From Megascapheus bottae (lineage: Eukaryota > Chordata > Mammalia > Rodentia > Geomyidae): a stretch of DNA of 64,000 nt. A program made the translations under genes and the position numbers. The stretch is taken from assembly GCA_024803745.1 (NCBI GenBank), contig JANJXV010000030.1, positions 3,863,001 to 3,927,000 on the forward strand, read 5' to 3'. Position 1 is the first letter of the stretch, and each line of letters opens with the position of its first letter. The notes beneath the pieces were generated by a model. That model was given only the letters and a program-made list of their open reading frames with translations, searched no databases and was not told the origin of the DNA. Positions 50,991 to 63,550 of this stretch are shown piece by piece.

Positions 50991-53449
50991 CTTTAACTAG
51001 TTTGCTTACGGCTAGTAAAGGATGTAGTGCACTAATTGATATCATTATAGTAAAGGAAGGTGGAAGAGCTGAATCTACTGCTTTTTGGAAGGAGAGGGTG
51101 CTCATCCACCCACCTCGTCATAGAGTTTTTCAGACCTCTAGAACATGACTTAATGAAGAAAACCCAGCAATGCAGGAAAGGAAAATTTTACTTGATGTTT
51201 TTATTCACTTAACAGAAACATTCACTTATCAGATATCGCTGAACTGCAATTTACATAACTTAGAGGCAAATTAACATATGAAATTCATATGTTCAGGTTT
51301 TAGATTTCTTTTTTACAAATATTACAAATGTACATCCATTGGTACAATATTGCCATTCAATCATGCTTTTTTAATGTACATACCTTCAATTAAGAATTAC
51401 TATTTATTAAGTTCCTTTTGCATAAAAAATGCTGTAAATTAACTGGGCACTGCTGGGAAAGATTTGTTTTTAAACTGATGCCTATACTGCAGAGGGATAG
51501 AAATCTAGTGCCTGTAGGAAAAGAGGCATGATAATTTTGTATGTCTTTTTAAAAGGATGCTTCCTCTCTTGGAGCATTGAGATGATAAGTTGGGAATTAA
51601 GGTACTTTGTTCTTCAGACTTTGATAGAGTGTACATTTCCCAGAGGGGTTCATGTTGTGTGGCCTCAATTTCTAGAGACATTGGGCCATCTGTGTTCTAT
51701 TTGGTGGGAGGTCAGATCAGATGGAAATATCCCAGGAATCCCAGAAGATGATTATAAATCCCTGTAGGCAAGCTATCACAGGAACACACCAAGACTTCCA
51801 AAATCGTGCTGCATAGATCAGCCCAGGGCAGAAGCACGCCCGAGACCTTATTCCTTTCACTGATCCAGGGAATCAGAACAAAGGAGGCACAGATTTAAGG
51901 ACAGTGGAGAGCTGACAATATGGACAGCAGGAAAGAAGAGGAGGGAGAAAATGAAACATAAGGAAGGGACCCAAAGAGGTAGAATCGCTGGGCTAATGTG
52001 AAAATGGCTGGCTGGGCAGTAGTCACCTGACCATGTCTGGTCTCCCAGAATGGAGGGAAGGGAGAAACCAGGTGGGAACAAATCAGCCTTTTTGGTGTGG
52101 CCTTTCCTCGGGCAGCATCCGTGGATTGTCTCCGAGTTTTCGGGTCCTCAGTCCCCATCATACTTTCATACCAGATTCATAATTCACCAGGGATGTTTGA
52201 CAAGAGCTGCAGAGCCAGCTGTGCTCCAGTGGGCAATGGGATGTCAGGACCACGGACAGCAGCGAGGGCGGCTGTGCCTTCCTGTCCATCTTCCTCCCGA
52301 CCGTCCCCACCAGCTCTTCACCTCCTTTTAGACTCCACAGGCAGCATCAGCTTTGTGCAGGGAGGCGTAGCATAGCAAGAAGACCTCAAGGGGTGAGTTG
52401 GCCTGGCCAAGGGCTGCCTCTTGGTTACTACAGCTTTTTCTGCAGGACAAGGCTTTTAACTGCCCACTCTACCGTGAACACTGCAGAAACTCCAAAGCTG
52501 GGATCGCTTTTCTGAGTGTGCATTTCTTAATCCTGGACTAGAACTGTAGACTCTACAAACAGTTCTAGAAAAGGGCCATGGAGGAACCAGCAAAGGTACG
52601 AGCTTTGCCCAGTGCAATGGTCATTGTATTCTAATAGTCATGTGTAGAAAGAAAGCCTGTTTCTAACTTTCCTTTGGTTACTACTAGAAACTGAGATTTA
52701 ATGTATTGTGGGCCAATCACATTATTTCAGTAGAATGGCTTCTTTAAAAAATAAGTATATAAGATCCCCCTAAATTAAAAATGTCTACTATATTTAAATT
52801 TCAAATTTTAAAATTTCTTTTTTTTAAAAACAAGATACTATAGACTCATCTTGAAATTTATAATCTAAAAATAGGATTTCATCAAAATATTCTAACTATT
52901 CTATTCTGGGCATTGATATACTATGCATTACTATTTATGGCTCTCCAGATATGGTAAACACTATACAAAAAAACCCCACTTAGCTTTATTGGTAAGAACA
53001 CTTTTCTGTGAAAAGGAAATTTATACGGAAAAATATGAGCTATGTGTTTGTGTGAAAAATGACTCAGCTGGACATTTCTGAGGAAGAAGACATCGAATTC
53101 AGCAGTGACATGACTGGTATATACAGACTGAAAGAGAATTGCAGGAGTGACAAGGAAACCATAGTTATAGACTTACAAAGCCTTTCTCTGAAAAAACAAA
53201 ACAAAACCCAAAGAAATCCTAAGTAGAGCTCTTGTGCTTGCTGGCCCCTCCTGGAGCCCATCCCCATGTAAAGACTCCTACACAATCACACACTGACTTT
53301 TGGATGTGAGAACCAGGCAGGGAACCTTAAGCTTTACTAACAGGAGAGCACTATGTATTTTGGAGGCAAAAAAGGATGCTGCTGATTTTACTTGGACTTC
53401 AGTAGGGGCTAAATAGGTATGAAAACAGAATGCAGAAAGGTTGAATAAA

Positions 53450-53643
53450 GGCCGGGAGTTTGGCCTAGTGGTAGAGTGCTTGCCTAGCATGCATGAAGAC
53501 CTGGGTTCAATTCCTCGGTACCACATACATAGCAAAAAGCCGGAAGTGGTGCTGAGGCTCAAGTGGTAGAGCTCTAGCCTTGAGAAAGTCCAAGGACAGT
53601 GCTCAGGCCCTGAGCTCAAGCCCAGGACTGGAAAAAAAAAAAA
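53450..53643 (+). mobile_element. IDL-Geo SINE, sense, young
   Basis: Near identical to the copies at 14642 and 20724 over both monomers, with a 12-base A tail. GAAAG(G/T)TTGA(A/G)TAAA flanks it at 53435-53449 and 53644-53658. Confidence 0.94.
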
Positions 53644-53799
53644 GAAAGTTTGAGTAAAAGGACTCTGGGCTGTTTGTTATGTGATGTACAAAGAGATGAA
53701 GGAGTTAAATCAGATGGACAAAAAAGCAGTCAGGTGACTTAGATGCCAAGATGTTCCCTAACTTTATGCTTGATACATCTTCTTTTTGTTTTGCTTGGA

Positions 53800-53802
<3 letters not shown>

Positions 53803-53887
<85 letters not shown>

Positions 53888-53890
53888 CAC
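53803..53890. repeat. (TC)n(AC)n compound microsatellite
   Basis: About 50 bases of TC pass directly into about 38 of AC. Open frames through it (Ser-Leu and Thr-His runs) are artefacts. Confidence 0.95.
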
Positions 53891-55668
53891 ATTCCCCGGA
53901 CTGGTTGCACACTAGATCTACTCCAAAAGTACTGTTGGTGCATTCTTCCAATCACCAAAGTCACAACAGTTATCCATTATTGACCCGTTTGTCTCAGTTG
54001 CCCACATGGCCTGTCTATCTCAGGCATATCAGAATCCTGTGATTCTGTGGCCACTTCTAGTGGGGGCCAGGCTTCTAAAGGTCAGGGGCAGAGCATTACC
54101 ATGTGGACACAGTGGGAAGTCCTGATTGAGTCTTTGTATCCAGAGAACCAGTCTGGCTGACTTCCCTGAATGTGGCAGCTCTTGGTGGTGTCTCAGAGTT
54201 CTGTCTGCTTTCACCAGACAGAGCCTATGCCTCTTCCTCCTCCTATGCTCTTTCCCTCTCTACGTTGCCAAGTATCTTCCAAGATGGTCAAATACCCTTC
54301 CCCTCCATCATGGTATGCCTCACCTTCTCAAATTTACTTTGGGAAGCAGTAAGAACAAAACTCTCCTTTTGTGATGAACAAGTGAGTCTCTGTCTCTCAT
54401 GGCAATGAATCTTCTGTTGATTTGGTGAGAATCCCAGAACTAGTGCTAAGGGGTAGAATGGCGTCAATGGATATCTCTCCTCAGGAGGAAATACTTTACT
54501 AAAATACTCATATTTTAGTAAAGTTAGGCTGGTTTCTGGAGATCCACTGCCTTAGATGAAATGAGTCATGCAACTGAGTCACATGAAGTATTCATTACAG
54601 GATTCATTACAGTGTTATTATTAACACTGAAGCACACTGATTGAAAGTGTTAGGCGTTCTCCAAGCCCTAGCTCAGAACACGAGCAATTAATTCCTCTAG
54701 ATTTTTAGAGAAGGATTTAAGCTATCTGATGGCCGAGAAATAGTGCCCAAGCCACAGCTCAACTCTCCACGTTTCTTGGTTCACTAAACTTTCTCCTAGG
54801 ATAAACAAAGTTATCAGAAATGTATATGAATTTGCCTTTTGATCTCAGTTTTTACAACCAATGGAAGATTTTTTTTATCCCATCTTGTTCAACCACTTGA
54901 AGACAGTATAAGAATAAAACCTAAAAAAATTTCATTTCACTCCTTTAATGTTCACACAAGGCCATGAATTGCTAAGTCATCCTCTTGTCTTTTGAAACTT
55001 GAAGAAGTCATCCACTATGCACTCATTTTCTTTTCTAAAGGACTTGAGTGATGCATTTGGTCTTACACTGAATCCCAGGAATGCTTTCCATTTTCATGAT
55101 AGTATTTCTACTCCCATATAGGTATGGTTCAAGTTTGTTTCATTTTCCCCTCATTTTTGTGACACCCGTAGCTTCTGCTAGACTTTATATACCTTAATGT
55201 AACACGTGCCTTCTTGGAATTCTAACCAGAATAGGCAGCTACTGTGGTGCCTTGTTATTTAGCATAATGCATTTCACCTAGGAATCTTTTTACTGGAAGT
55301 CAGAGACCAGCTAACTAGCATGGTGAATGTTAGAAATCACTTCTCAGTGGTGAAATTCAAACAACTCAAAGGACCTGGATTGATGAAAGATATGCTAGCA
55401 TGGTGGCTTTTCCAGCACACAAACCCAGCATCTCTCCTCTTGGTAATGCTGCTGTCTGTGCATGAAATGGCAAGGGTCCGGTGACCAGCGGTCAGCTCTC
55501 TATGATGCTGTTCTACAGGTGGTGACACCTTATCGCTTACATTTTAGCAATTACCCTAAATTAATTGCTGTTTTCTTTCTTCCAGTCCTATGAGATGACG
55601 GTGGAAAACGTTAAAGAATAGTGAGCTGGAAACTCATAAGTCTTAACTAAAGAATTGTTTTGATGGTG

Positions 55669-55715
<47 letters not shown>

Positions 55716-55746
55716 TGAGGAAGAATGTGCATATATATATATATAT
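55669..55746. repeat. (TG)n and (AT)n microsatellites
   Basis: About 40 bases of TG, a 20-base spacer, then eight AT units. Confidence 0.92.
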
Positions 55747-56130
55747 TTGGTTTAAAAAGTCAGAATTTGGTTTAAGACTCAGTTTCCTTCTACCTTGTAT
55801 GCAAGTTTGTAGGAGAGAGCTAGGAACTCAGAGAACTCAAACTTTGATGATGAGCATTCTCTACCAAAAGAAAGGATGAGTTGTGATGGACCGATTAGGC
55901 ATGGGTTGGTTGGCAATGTTTTGTCCATAGGACATCTGATAACGATTTTCTTACGTTATGGATTATAACTTTGTGGTGCCTTGGACAATCATTCCATTGT
56001 TTTGCAAGTGTGTTTGTCATTCTTTAGTCCTGTTTTATTTGTTTTTTAGTAGTGTGCACCTCAAATCCTTTTGGAAAGGAAATGGAGAGACCAATGATGG
56101 ATGATGAAAACAACAGAGCATTCCTATTAG

Positions 56131-56633
56131 TTTATTTATAGAGGAGAGCCCATGGCTTTTTCTTTTTACTTGTGACTTATCTTGAAACAAACTTGTGCTA
56201 GTGAGACCCCAAAATGTTGCCAGAAAGTCTCATGGCAGGGGAGGGAAGCCCAGGGGATAGTTGTAAGGCTCATTTCTAGCTAACTATGCCTCAGTACTCC
56301 CTTCTGAACCTGCATCTAAGCTCCCTGAATAGATGGTTTCCTCTTGATGCCACTAAGAAGGGGCGGGGCTAATGCAATGACTCTTAACCTTTAGATACAG
56401 TGGGTAGAATTGTTGGAATGAGTAACTAGGGGAGAAGCGGCTCATCCAAACACGGATTGCTTTGGAGTCAACTCTAGTTGCCCATCCAAACATGGACACA
56501 CATGTGCTTTTGGATGGAGGAATGAAAGTAAATGCTGAGAGTAGATGAAGAGACACACCACATCGTTCCACACACATGGCCACGTCCTCTCCCGGTGTTT
56601 CTCTTCGGTCCAGTAGCTAAGGAGTCCAGTGAC
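56131..56633 (-). other. ADARB2: ADARB2 3' UTR (probable proximal part)
   Basis: Sequence downstream of the TAA on the - strand. The first good AATAAA on that strand corresponds to TTTATT at 56131-56136, about 500 bases past the stop. No SINE lies within it. The true transcript could continue further left, so the left boundary is only a candidate. Confidence 0.4.
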
Positions 56634-56810
56634 TTAGAGAGTTAGTAGAAACTGTTCTTGCTCTGGTGGTTTTCTTACCCAGGTGCCCAGCCCAGATTTC
56701 TGAAAAGCCTTAAACAGCTGCTGTTTCACCGACTGGTAGGTGTAGGCCCCTCGCTTGGCCTCACAGTACATGGATGGTGTGTCTCCATGGCCTGGGAACC
56801 GAGTGTGCAG
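56634..56810 (-). CDS. ADARB2: ADARB2 terminal coding exon
   Basis: Read on the - strand after the acceptor CTTCCTGTCCACAG, it encodes 58 residues and [43 protein letters not shown] and [18 protein letters not shown]. The C-terminus parallels the WVEKPTEQDQ end of ADAR2, with Arg in place of one Glu. Length is exactly 59 codons including stop, in phase with the preceding exon. Confidence 0.96.
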   Translation of the reverse strand: MHTRFPGHGDTPSMYCEAKRGAYTYQSVKQQLFKAFQKSGLGTWVRKPPEQEQFLLTL

Positions 56811-58387
56811 CTGTGGACAGGAAGAGGAAAGAGCAGATCAACCAACTGCAGGCACAGGTGCTTCCACAGAGGAATTCTATCAGCAAAACACCAGCTCTTA
56901 GTCTCAGCCATTTTGCTTTACTTTCTCTCTTCCTTAAAACAAAAGGCAATATGATACAGCCCAATGGTAGTGCCAGTTACCTGAGTTCTGTCAGGCAATT
57001 CTGTGGACATCCAGTGTGGAGGAACATTTTTTTTTAAATCAAGAGTGTAAATAATTAACAAACACATACAACATGGCATATATCTAAGCTGCTGTGATAA
57101 AAAACGAAGCAGTTGTTTTTGAATTTCAGGAGGAAGGTGAGGAGGGGCTCAGAAAGAAGGGAAGCAGGAAAGAAGAAAGGCTTTGCGAGATGTTTTTATT
57201 TGACCAGGAGTAAAAGTAAAATTAAAATGTGCTCCATCAGACTCCGCTGTCAGCCCCATGAGGCTTCTGAGCTGTAAAACTCTGGAGCCAGTGCAAGGCA
57301 GGAATCAAATACAGCTTCACATCCCCGACAGTGGGGGATGTTGGAAGGTGGAGAGCAGGCCAGTGGTGGGGACACTCTGTGTCTCACAGCACTGCAGGGT
57401 GTTTGGGGTTTGTAGATCATCACCTCCACACACTAGCCAATGTCCCCTTCAGCAAGTGCTAAAGCAGAGGCTTTGTTTGTGTAGTAAGACAAATCAACAC
57501 CTTCCTGACCTTCTAAAGAGTTTGGAGGAAGTGAGACGTGGGGAATTGCCCAGAGCAGTCAGGGATGGAGGCTAAGCTCTCTGGTCAGAACTATAGAATG
57601 GCCAGCCAGGTCACAGATCCGTGTCTGCTGTGGTTGTGAGAGGGGCAGAAGTATCTGCCAGGCTCAGAGGAACACGTGTAATTTCCACTGTTCGTAAGTT
57701 GACCAGATGTTAGGTGTGAGTAGGCATGTTTTATAAGTCTCCAAAAACCACAATGCAATTCCTGCTATTTAGAATCATTTCCTGAAATACAATAAAATGT
57801 ACAGAAACACAAATGTATATTTTTCATTTGTCAGCTTGCTATTTTTTTTGAGGTGGAGGAAACATAAATCCCTATTGCTGAAGAGAAATCAGGTTCTGAA
57901 TTATTGGTGGAAGTCAGTAGGCTTTGGGATTGGGAAGACCTTCCAATTGACACTCGCTACCTGTGAAATCTGGAAGACATTACCAAGCTTTTCTGAGTAC
58001 TAATGCCCTTCTATCTGACCTGGGAATAACAGAGAAGTCAAGAAGTTTCCATGTGATTGAGTTAGGATATTTGGGATAAAGTGCTTGGCTTAGTGCCGGG
58101 CCATACTACAGCTTGCTGTTGGCATCCAGCCTCTTTCTCATTCCCCTGGGCTTGAACCTGAGTACAGCTGCAACCAGCTGTCCCTCAGAAAGGACAGGTG
58201 CGACCTACCCTACCATACAGCCGTGCCCACCGGGCAGAGAACACGTGCTTGCAGAGCCGGGATGAGCCCCCACAGCTCCTCTTGCCAGTCGTGGCGTTGA
58301 TAATCTCCAGGTCCGCATGGCCCACGACCCAGTTCATGCTGAAATGGGGAGGTTTTCCTGGCTGCAGTGCTTCGCCATGACTCACTC
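56634..58387 (-). CDS. ADARB2: ADARB2 (ADAR3), last two coding exons (partial gene)
   Basis: These exons encode the C-terminal end of the adenosine-deaminase domain of ADARB2/ADAR3, a brain-enriched double-stranded-RNA-binding member of the ADAR family that lacks detectable editing activity and can compete with ADAR1/2. Exons are 58387-58209 and 56810-56634 on the - strand, both with AG/GT borders and a phase-0 junction. Recognition rests on strings shared with ADAR2: QPGK, NW.VG, INATTGK, SRLCKH, RW.R..G, YQ..K and GLG.WV.KP.EQ. The Trp and Lys of that last motif correspond to ADAR2 residues that contact inositol hexakisphosphate. The stop is TAA. Preceding exons lie beyond the right edge, because I found none of their sequence up to 64,000. 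The gene converges on WDR37, as in human. Confidence 0.95.
56811..58208 (-). other. ADARB2 last intron, 1.4 kb
   Basis: Intron between the final two coding exons on the - strand. It carries a MIR relic at 57940-58105 on the + strand. I see no SINE of the young families. Confidence 0.8.
57940..58105 (+). mobile_element. MIR relic
   Basis: CGCTACCTGTGAAATCTGGA, TGACCTGGGAATAACAGAGA, AAGTGCTTGGCTTAGTGCCG follow the MIR order. Confidence 0.55.
58209..58387 (-). CDS. ADARB2: ADARB2 penultimate exon (deaminase domain)
   Basis: Read on the - strand, the exon follows CTCTCTTTGGACAG. It completes a split Gly and encodes [40 protein letters not shown] and [19 protein letters not shown]. The donor is GGTAGG/GTAGGT. 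The FSMNWVVG and [11 protein letters not shown] strings separate ADARB2 from ADARB1, which has Val or Thr at several of these places. Length is 179 bases: two bases of the split codon plus 59 codons. Confidence 0.95.
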
Positions 58388-58868
58388 CTGTCCAAAGAGA
58401 GATGGGGGACAATCAAGCATGCATATTCCTGGCCCCAAACAGGGCTCCCTCCAGAGCAGATAATAGGGAACCAAGCCTGCTTCTGGTCTGATCTAGAGGA
58501 GGATGAGATATTCACGTGCATACTAGCCTGCCTTTCATCTCTAAAGATGGGTCACGTAGAAGACAGCATTTTACTTGTAAAGATGATGGTTGAAAAATCA
58601 GGTGCCACCCTGCGGCTGGCCTCCTGCTGAAAGGCATTGTCGGGGCCGATTTTTAATTGAAAGAATTTTTATGGGCTGTCCAGCCCAGATTTCACAGTCT
58701 ATACACATTTGATGAATGAATGAAAGAAGCAAACACAACTCTGTAAAAACAAATTTAAGACTATGTGTTGTTGGTCACCTAGAGCATACCCATGTTAGGT
58801 TCAAGGCAAAGCATAGTGGTGGTAAGCAATCCAACATGGATTCTTAGATTTATAGTTTATTTAATGTG

Positions 58869-58911
58869 AAAAAACAAAGTATATATATGTACATACATAT
58901 ATATATATATT
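58869..58911. repeat. AT-rich (AT/AC)n run
   Basis: ATATATATGTACATACATAT repeats over about 40 bases. Confidence 0.85.
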
Positions 58912-61035
58912 AATGTGATCTAGAAACAACCCTACCAAATTTGGAAGACTTAATGCCAAATGGAAATGTGAGGTATATTTGTTGTAAAGTTATTACAAAG
59001 TTCAAGATGACAACTGAATATGAAATGAAGAATTCTTTTCAGCTCAGATCCTTGTGTGACCTGAAGGATTTTATGTCCCTGAAGCTGGCTCTTCCCAGAA
59101 TATAAAATATATCTAGAATTTGGAGGGAAGTCCTTGGTTCCGAATGTATCAGTTTCCCCTTGCCAAGTTGTGTGCTCTGATTTTTAATGTCCATATTCAT
59201 GCCAACAGAGCTTGGGAGAGAGAAGCATTCCCCAGCCCTGTGGTGGGGGGGGGTTATGCTTTGTTGCCAAGGGGCTAGCTATACTTTAGCTTCTGATTTT
59301 CTGTCTCAGCCTCCAGTCCTGCAAAGCCATCTCCCAACATTGCTCTTCCTGCCTAGAACTTCCGGGAAATGCTGGGCTAAGGTGGTGGGTTTCCTGCTGT
59401 CAGCACCTGTGGGAATCTCCCCATCATGTGACCTCTGCCTGAGGATTCGTAAGCAAGACTCAGGCACCAGTTTGCCTTATGGTTTGCTGTGCCCTCCTTC
59501 TCCACTTTCCTTCTTGAAGGTTATGCTGTTCAACTCTGGAGTCCACCCTGGAAATCCTTGGCATGATACAGCCTGTGGGGGTCCTAGAGAGTATGTCACA
59601 TGGATCAGAGTCTCATAAGTAAATAGAAACATCTGTGATATTCTGGAATATCAGAGACCTTCATCTCATTATTCCACTGGGAGTCTCTTATGTCTCTGAA
59701 CCTCCTCTCCCCCGACAGCTCCTGTAGCCACTCCTGCATTGTCCTTTCTCTAAAGGCAGCCCAGCTCTCTCCCTTCTTGTCTAGTGCCACCTTGTAAGTG
59801 CCAGCCAGACCTCCAGCCCTGCCTGCCTCCTTCTTATGGCTTCCTGCCCTCCTGCGTTCTAGCAGTTGGCAGAAGGGACAGTGGCCTGTCCACAGTCCTC
59901 TCAGGTTTGGTGAGTCTGAAGAGATTTCAGGAAGTGTGTGGCATTCAGGTCCAGGGATGGCAGTCCAGGCTCCATAGGAATGTGTCATGGGATGGATATG
60001 CTCAGGTTTCAGCAAGCACACCAGGTGCAAAGCACTGCCTGGCACAGTCCAGCCCTGGGGCCAGCGGCAGGTGCCCAGAGAAGGCCCTGTCCCTAGGCTA
60101 AGTGGCAGCATGGCACAGGGGGTCCTTTTGGATTCAGCATGCATTGAAGTTCAAGGGAAGATCCACTAAACTCTGAATTGCACAACCACAGACCCCACAA
60201 TCCTTTTGTGTCCCCAGCTACCTCCCTCCCCCAATTTAGGGGCTCCCTGGATAGAACCAAGGCCCACTCTCTACAGAACACCCTGTCTGAGCTGTCTGTC
60301 TGTCCCCTGCACAGCCCAGGTCCCAGACCCTGTGACCTTCTTCGGGTCATGAATGGGCAATGTTGGATGGTCAGGCTAATTCCATTTATGTCAGCTCTTT
60401 TTTTTCCCCTAGAAGTGATTCTCGGTGGCAGCTGCCCACTCCTGAGAGCTGGGCAGGGGGACAATCTGGCCCATTGGCAGCCATGGACTGTCCTACTGGG
60501 CAGGGACCATTTTGGCAGGAGGAGGCAGCTGCTGAGGTCAAGGATGACTAAGTACAAAGACGCGCATTCACCGCTCCGGATATGCATGCAGCCAGGCTCG
60601 GCATTATAGTAGTCTTCTTCTCCTTGTGCCCCCCCTTCCTGCTCTCCCACCCTTCTAGTCTCTTTGATGGTGAGGACTGACCATGACTACACAGAGCTGG
60701 GGCGTCCTCCAAAATCCTAGACTCTAAACTAACGGGGAAGCTCTGGAGAGCTTGATGTCACAACGTGTGAGCTGCGGGCTTCTGCAGGGGGTGTCTTTCC
60801 TCCTGCTCTCTTCCCCTCACCTCTTGGCTGTGGAAAGTGTTGCCACTTTGCTGCTGGCTCTTAGTACACAGATGTCTGCCTGGGACTAGGTTCAGCTGCA
60901 GCTTGGCTTGGACTTTAGTCCTAATGCTTGACTGCCAACCTCACTGAGGCCCCAACAGAGCTGGGAGGCAGCCATGAGATGCTCATGTCAACCTGGCATG
61001 TACTCTGCTCTGCACACAGGGGATGTGGCAAACAA

Positions 61036-61168
61036 ATGGGGGAGAGGAGGAAGGAGCAGAGCGAGGGAGGAGAGATGCAAAGAGGGGAGGAAAGAAAGAG
61101 AGAAGGAAGGAAGGGAGGGAGAGAGGGAAGAGAGGGAGGGGGGAGGGAGGAAGGGAAGGAAGGAAAAG
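61036..61168. repeat. Purine-rich (GGA/GGAA)n tract
   Basis: About 130 bases with almost only A and G on the + strand. Such tracts can form triplex DNA. Confidence 0.9.
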
Positions 61169-61762
61169 AAAACCCCACTGGTGTAGCTGAGAAGTGCAGG
61201 TTTGGCAAGCCTGTGAACGAGACTTAGGACTTAGGAATCCTGACTAGTTCTGGGACATTCCATTTTTTTTGCTCCCTGATTTACAAAGTAATGAGAATGT
61301 CAAGGAGACAGGTGGCAGCACAGTGGAGGCATCCATTGCTAGGCTCATTCTATTTCACCTTCAGGAGGATCTGAAGGTCAACTCTAGGTTGTATAGTGCC
61401 CTGCAAGTCACATAGATCAAAGATGCTCCCAGCTAGATTCCAGAAAATATTGCCAACTTAATTATAAATCACTCAATTGCTCCAGGGAATAAGAAAGCAG
61501 CCAACAAACAAAGATCAGGATGCCTTTTACATTATACATGTTTTCATTTATGATTTTATTCAACATGTATATTATCCCTGTTGAAGATATTATATAAACT
61601 TTGGGCCTCTATCCTTTACTCACAAGAAAAAACTTCCCCAAAGCTGGATACCAGAGGATCATTTCTGTAAATTTGTTATTCAGGAGATAGATGTTGACAT
61701 GATTAGGATTCATGGCAAACTTGGGCAAAATTTTTTGCAAGACTCTCATTTAAACAGAAAAG

Positions 61763-61950
61763 GCTGGGCATGATGGCAGTTGCTAGGCATTTCAGCTATG
61801 GAGGGAAGCATAAATAGCTTTGTCTAGTCTTGGAAAATATCTCAAAAATAACCAGAGCAAAGGTGGCTAGATGAGTGGCTTGAGTGGTAGAGTACCTGTC
61901 TTGCAAATGCAAGGTCCTGAATTCAAGTCCTAGTACTCAAAAAATAAAAA
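61763..61950 (+). mobile_element. B1-dID-like dimeric SINE
   Basis: B1-like GGCTGGGCATGATGGCAGTT is followed by an ID-like right half (GAGTGGCTTGAGTGGTAGAG, CTTGCAAATGCAAGGTCCTG, AATTCAAGTCCTAGTACTC) and an A-rich tail that runs on to about 62010. Confidence 0.7.
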
Positions 61951-62349
61951 AAAGGAAAAAAAGAAAGAAAAGGAAGGAAAAAACAGAGAAAGAAAGAAAA
62001 ATGAAGAAAGAAAAATTTACTGAAAAATCCCAAAGTTTCCAAAGTGACCAGGAAGAATGGTATTCTTTTCTCACACCTGATTTTTTTTCAATCTACCATG
62101 TAGAGATCACAATTGCAATGTTTACTAAATATTCATGACAGCAGAACAATTTTGACACCCCTATAATTAATGATTGACACTGATTATACCCAAGGAAATG
62201 GAGCCAGATTACTTGAATCTAAAAGGCAAATGTACAATTAAGCAGGCAATTATTTTATGGACTGTTCACATCAGCGTTATACTGCAGTCTCCATCTCTAC
62301 CCTGCATGGTGGACAAGATACAGCTGTGAGAATGTCATCTATCATCTAC

Positions 62350-62465
62350 TGGGGGTGGTGGCAGAGTGAGAACAAGGTCTCACTATGTAGCTGAGGCTGG
62401 CTTTGATCTCACTTTGCAGCATAGGCTAGCCTTGAACCTGACATCCTGTGCTTCAGCTCTCTGAT
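62350..62465 (-). mobile_element. B1 SINE, antisense
   Basis: ACAAGGTCTCACTATGTAGC, GAGGCTGGCTTTGATCTCAC and GGCTAGCCTTGAACCTGACA show the typical rodent B1 antisense with its internal duplication. Confidence 0.75.
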
Positions 62466-62689
62466 TCTCTCTTTTGTGGGAGAGAGCTAGGCTGAGTCCC
62501 TATTGATTCAGCACCATCTTGCTTACCCCTTGCTTCAGTTCTCTATTGATGAGATTACAGCTGTTGAAAGTTCTGAGAGAAATGTGTTCCTAGTTTGTTA
62601 CTTACTAATCTGCACCACATCTGTTTGCTTCTGCATTTTCCTGTTTCAGGAAAGTTCTCTCCACGTTCTCTCTTTCCTATCTCACATCG

Positions 62690-62795
62690 ATATATACGTA
62701 TATGTGCACGTATATATATATCACATACAATCATATATAGGATTGTGCCTGACATATATATGTGTGTGTACATATATATACACATATATACATGC
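62690..62795. repeat. (ATAT/ACAT)n degenerate microsatellite
   Basis: Several runs of TATATA and CACATA within 105 bases. Confidence 0.85.
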
Positions 62796-62934
62796 TTATT
62801 GTGCAATGATTAAATGAATTCTGGGATTATGTTGATAAACATGTAGCTATTAAGATAAATTAAAATATTGATAATAGAAGTATTTTCCTTGGAATAATGA
62901 TAACAAGATTGATCAGCCTGCTCAAAAACAAAAA

Positions 62935-63010
62935 TATTTTGAGACAAGGTTTCACTATGCATGTAGGCTCGGCTTTAAACTTCAGATTCTTTACTGCACA
63001 CTCACATACA
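62935..63010 (-). mobile_element. B1 fragment, antisense
   Basis: TTTTGAGACAAGGTTTCACT followed by TGTAGGCTCGGCTTTAAACT. Confidence 0.5.
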
Positions 63011-63417
63011 CAGCCTTAGCCTAAGCTTGCTTTCTGAAGGTATTTGAATTATAATTGGCTAGATGACTTCCAGATCTTTTCTTTGTTTATTGGGTTCCGG
63101 GGGGGGGGGACGTTTGCTTTCTAAGCAAGCTTGTTTGCACACAGACAGGATCCCATTCACTATATATTAATTTTCTAATTTGAAGTCTACTTGCCAGGTG
63201 CCATTCTGGCCTTCTTGCCTGCAGACTCATGCGGATAATTCCATAGAAGCTACTCATACACACAGGCTGGCTATGTGCAGTGAGCAAGAAAGGGCCAGCT
63301 CACCATCACACACTGCTTTCTGAGCGAGGTCTTCTTCAAGGATGAGGGGGAAAACATGTCCTTAAAAGAATCCATAATTCTCTTGTTTTCTCCCCTTCCC
63401 TTCCCTATTTCAATGAT

Positions 63418-63550
63418 TGGGAAGGGGTGAGGGAAGGAAAAGGGGCCAAAAGCATGTTCAGGGAATAATGCACCCACTACCTGATGAATGTAACTATAAC
63501 CCCTCTATATATTACCCCAAGAAAATTAAAAAGAAGAAAATTAAAAAAAT
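63418..63550 (+). mobile_element. L1-3'-end-like fragment, sense
   Basis: GGGAAGGGGTGAGGGAAGGA is a G-rich polypurine tract. CCACTACCTGATGAATGTAA, CTATAACCCCTCTATATATT and an A-rich end follow. It is the reverse complement of the fragments at 32783 and 36812. Confidence 0.65.

Larger units (their letters stand above)
32461..56130. other. WDR37-ADARB2 convergent intergenic region
   Basis: Roughly 24 kb between the two converging 3' ends. Listed separately are its SINEs, L1-like fragments, MaLR LTR, L2 and MIR relics and microsatellites. Stretches 40,750-42,050, 43,110-44,170, 47,220-48,600, 48,680-50,790, 50,990-53,440 and 53,900-55,660 show no gene and no repeat I can name. In human this interval holds a lncRNA (LINC00200), but I cannot identify a counterpart from sequence alone. 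Confidence 0.7.

Noticed and set aside
53743..54042. Frames with Ser-Leu, Thr-His or Arg-Glu repeats
   Set aside because: They are translations of the (TC)n(AC)n microsatellite.
59605..60650. Overlapping - strand frames of 179 and 185 codons and + strand frames of 143 codons
   Set aside because: The region is GC-rich, so long chance frames occur on both strands. The translations match no ADARB2 exon or other known family, and the area lies inside an ADARB2 intron.
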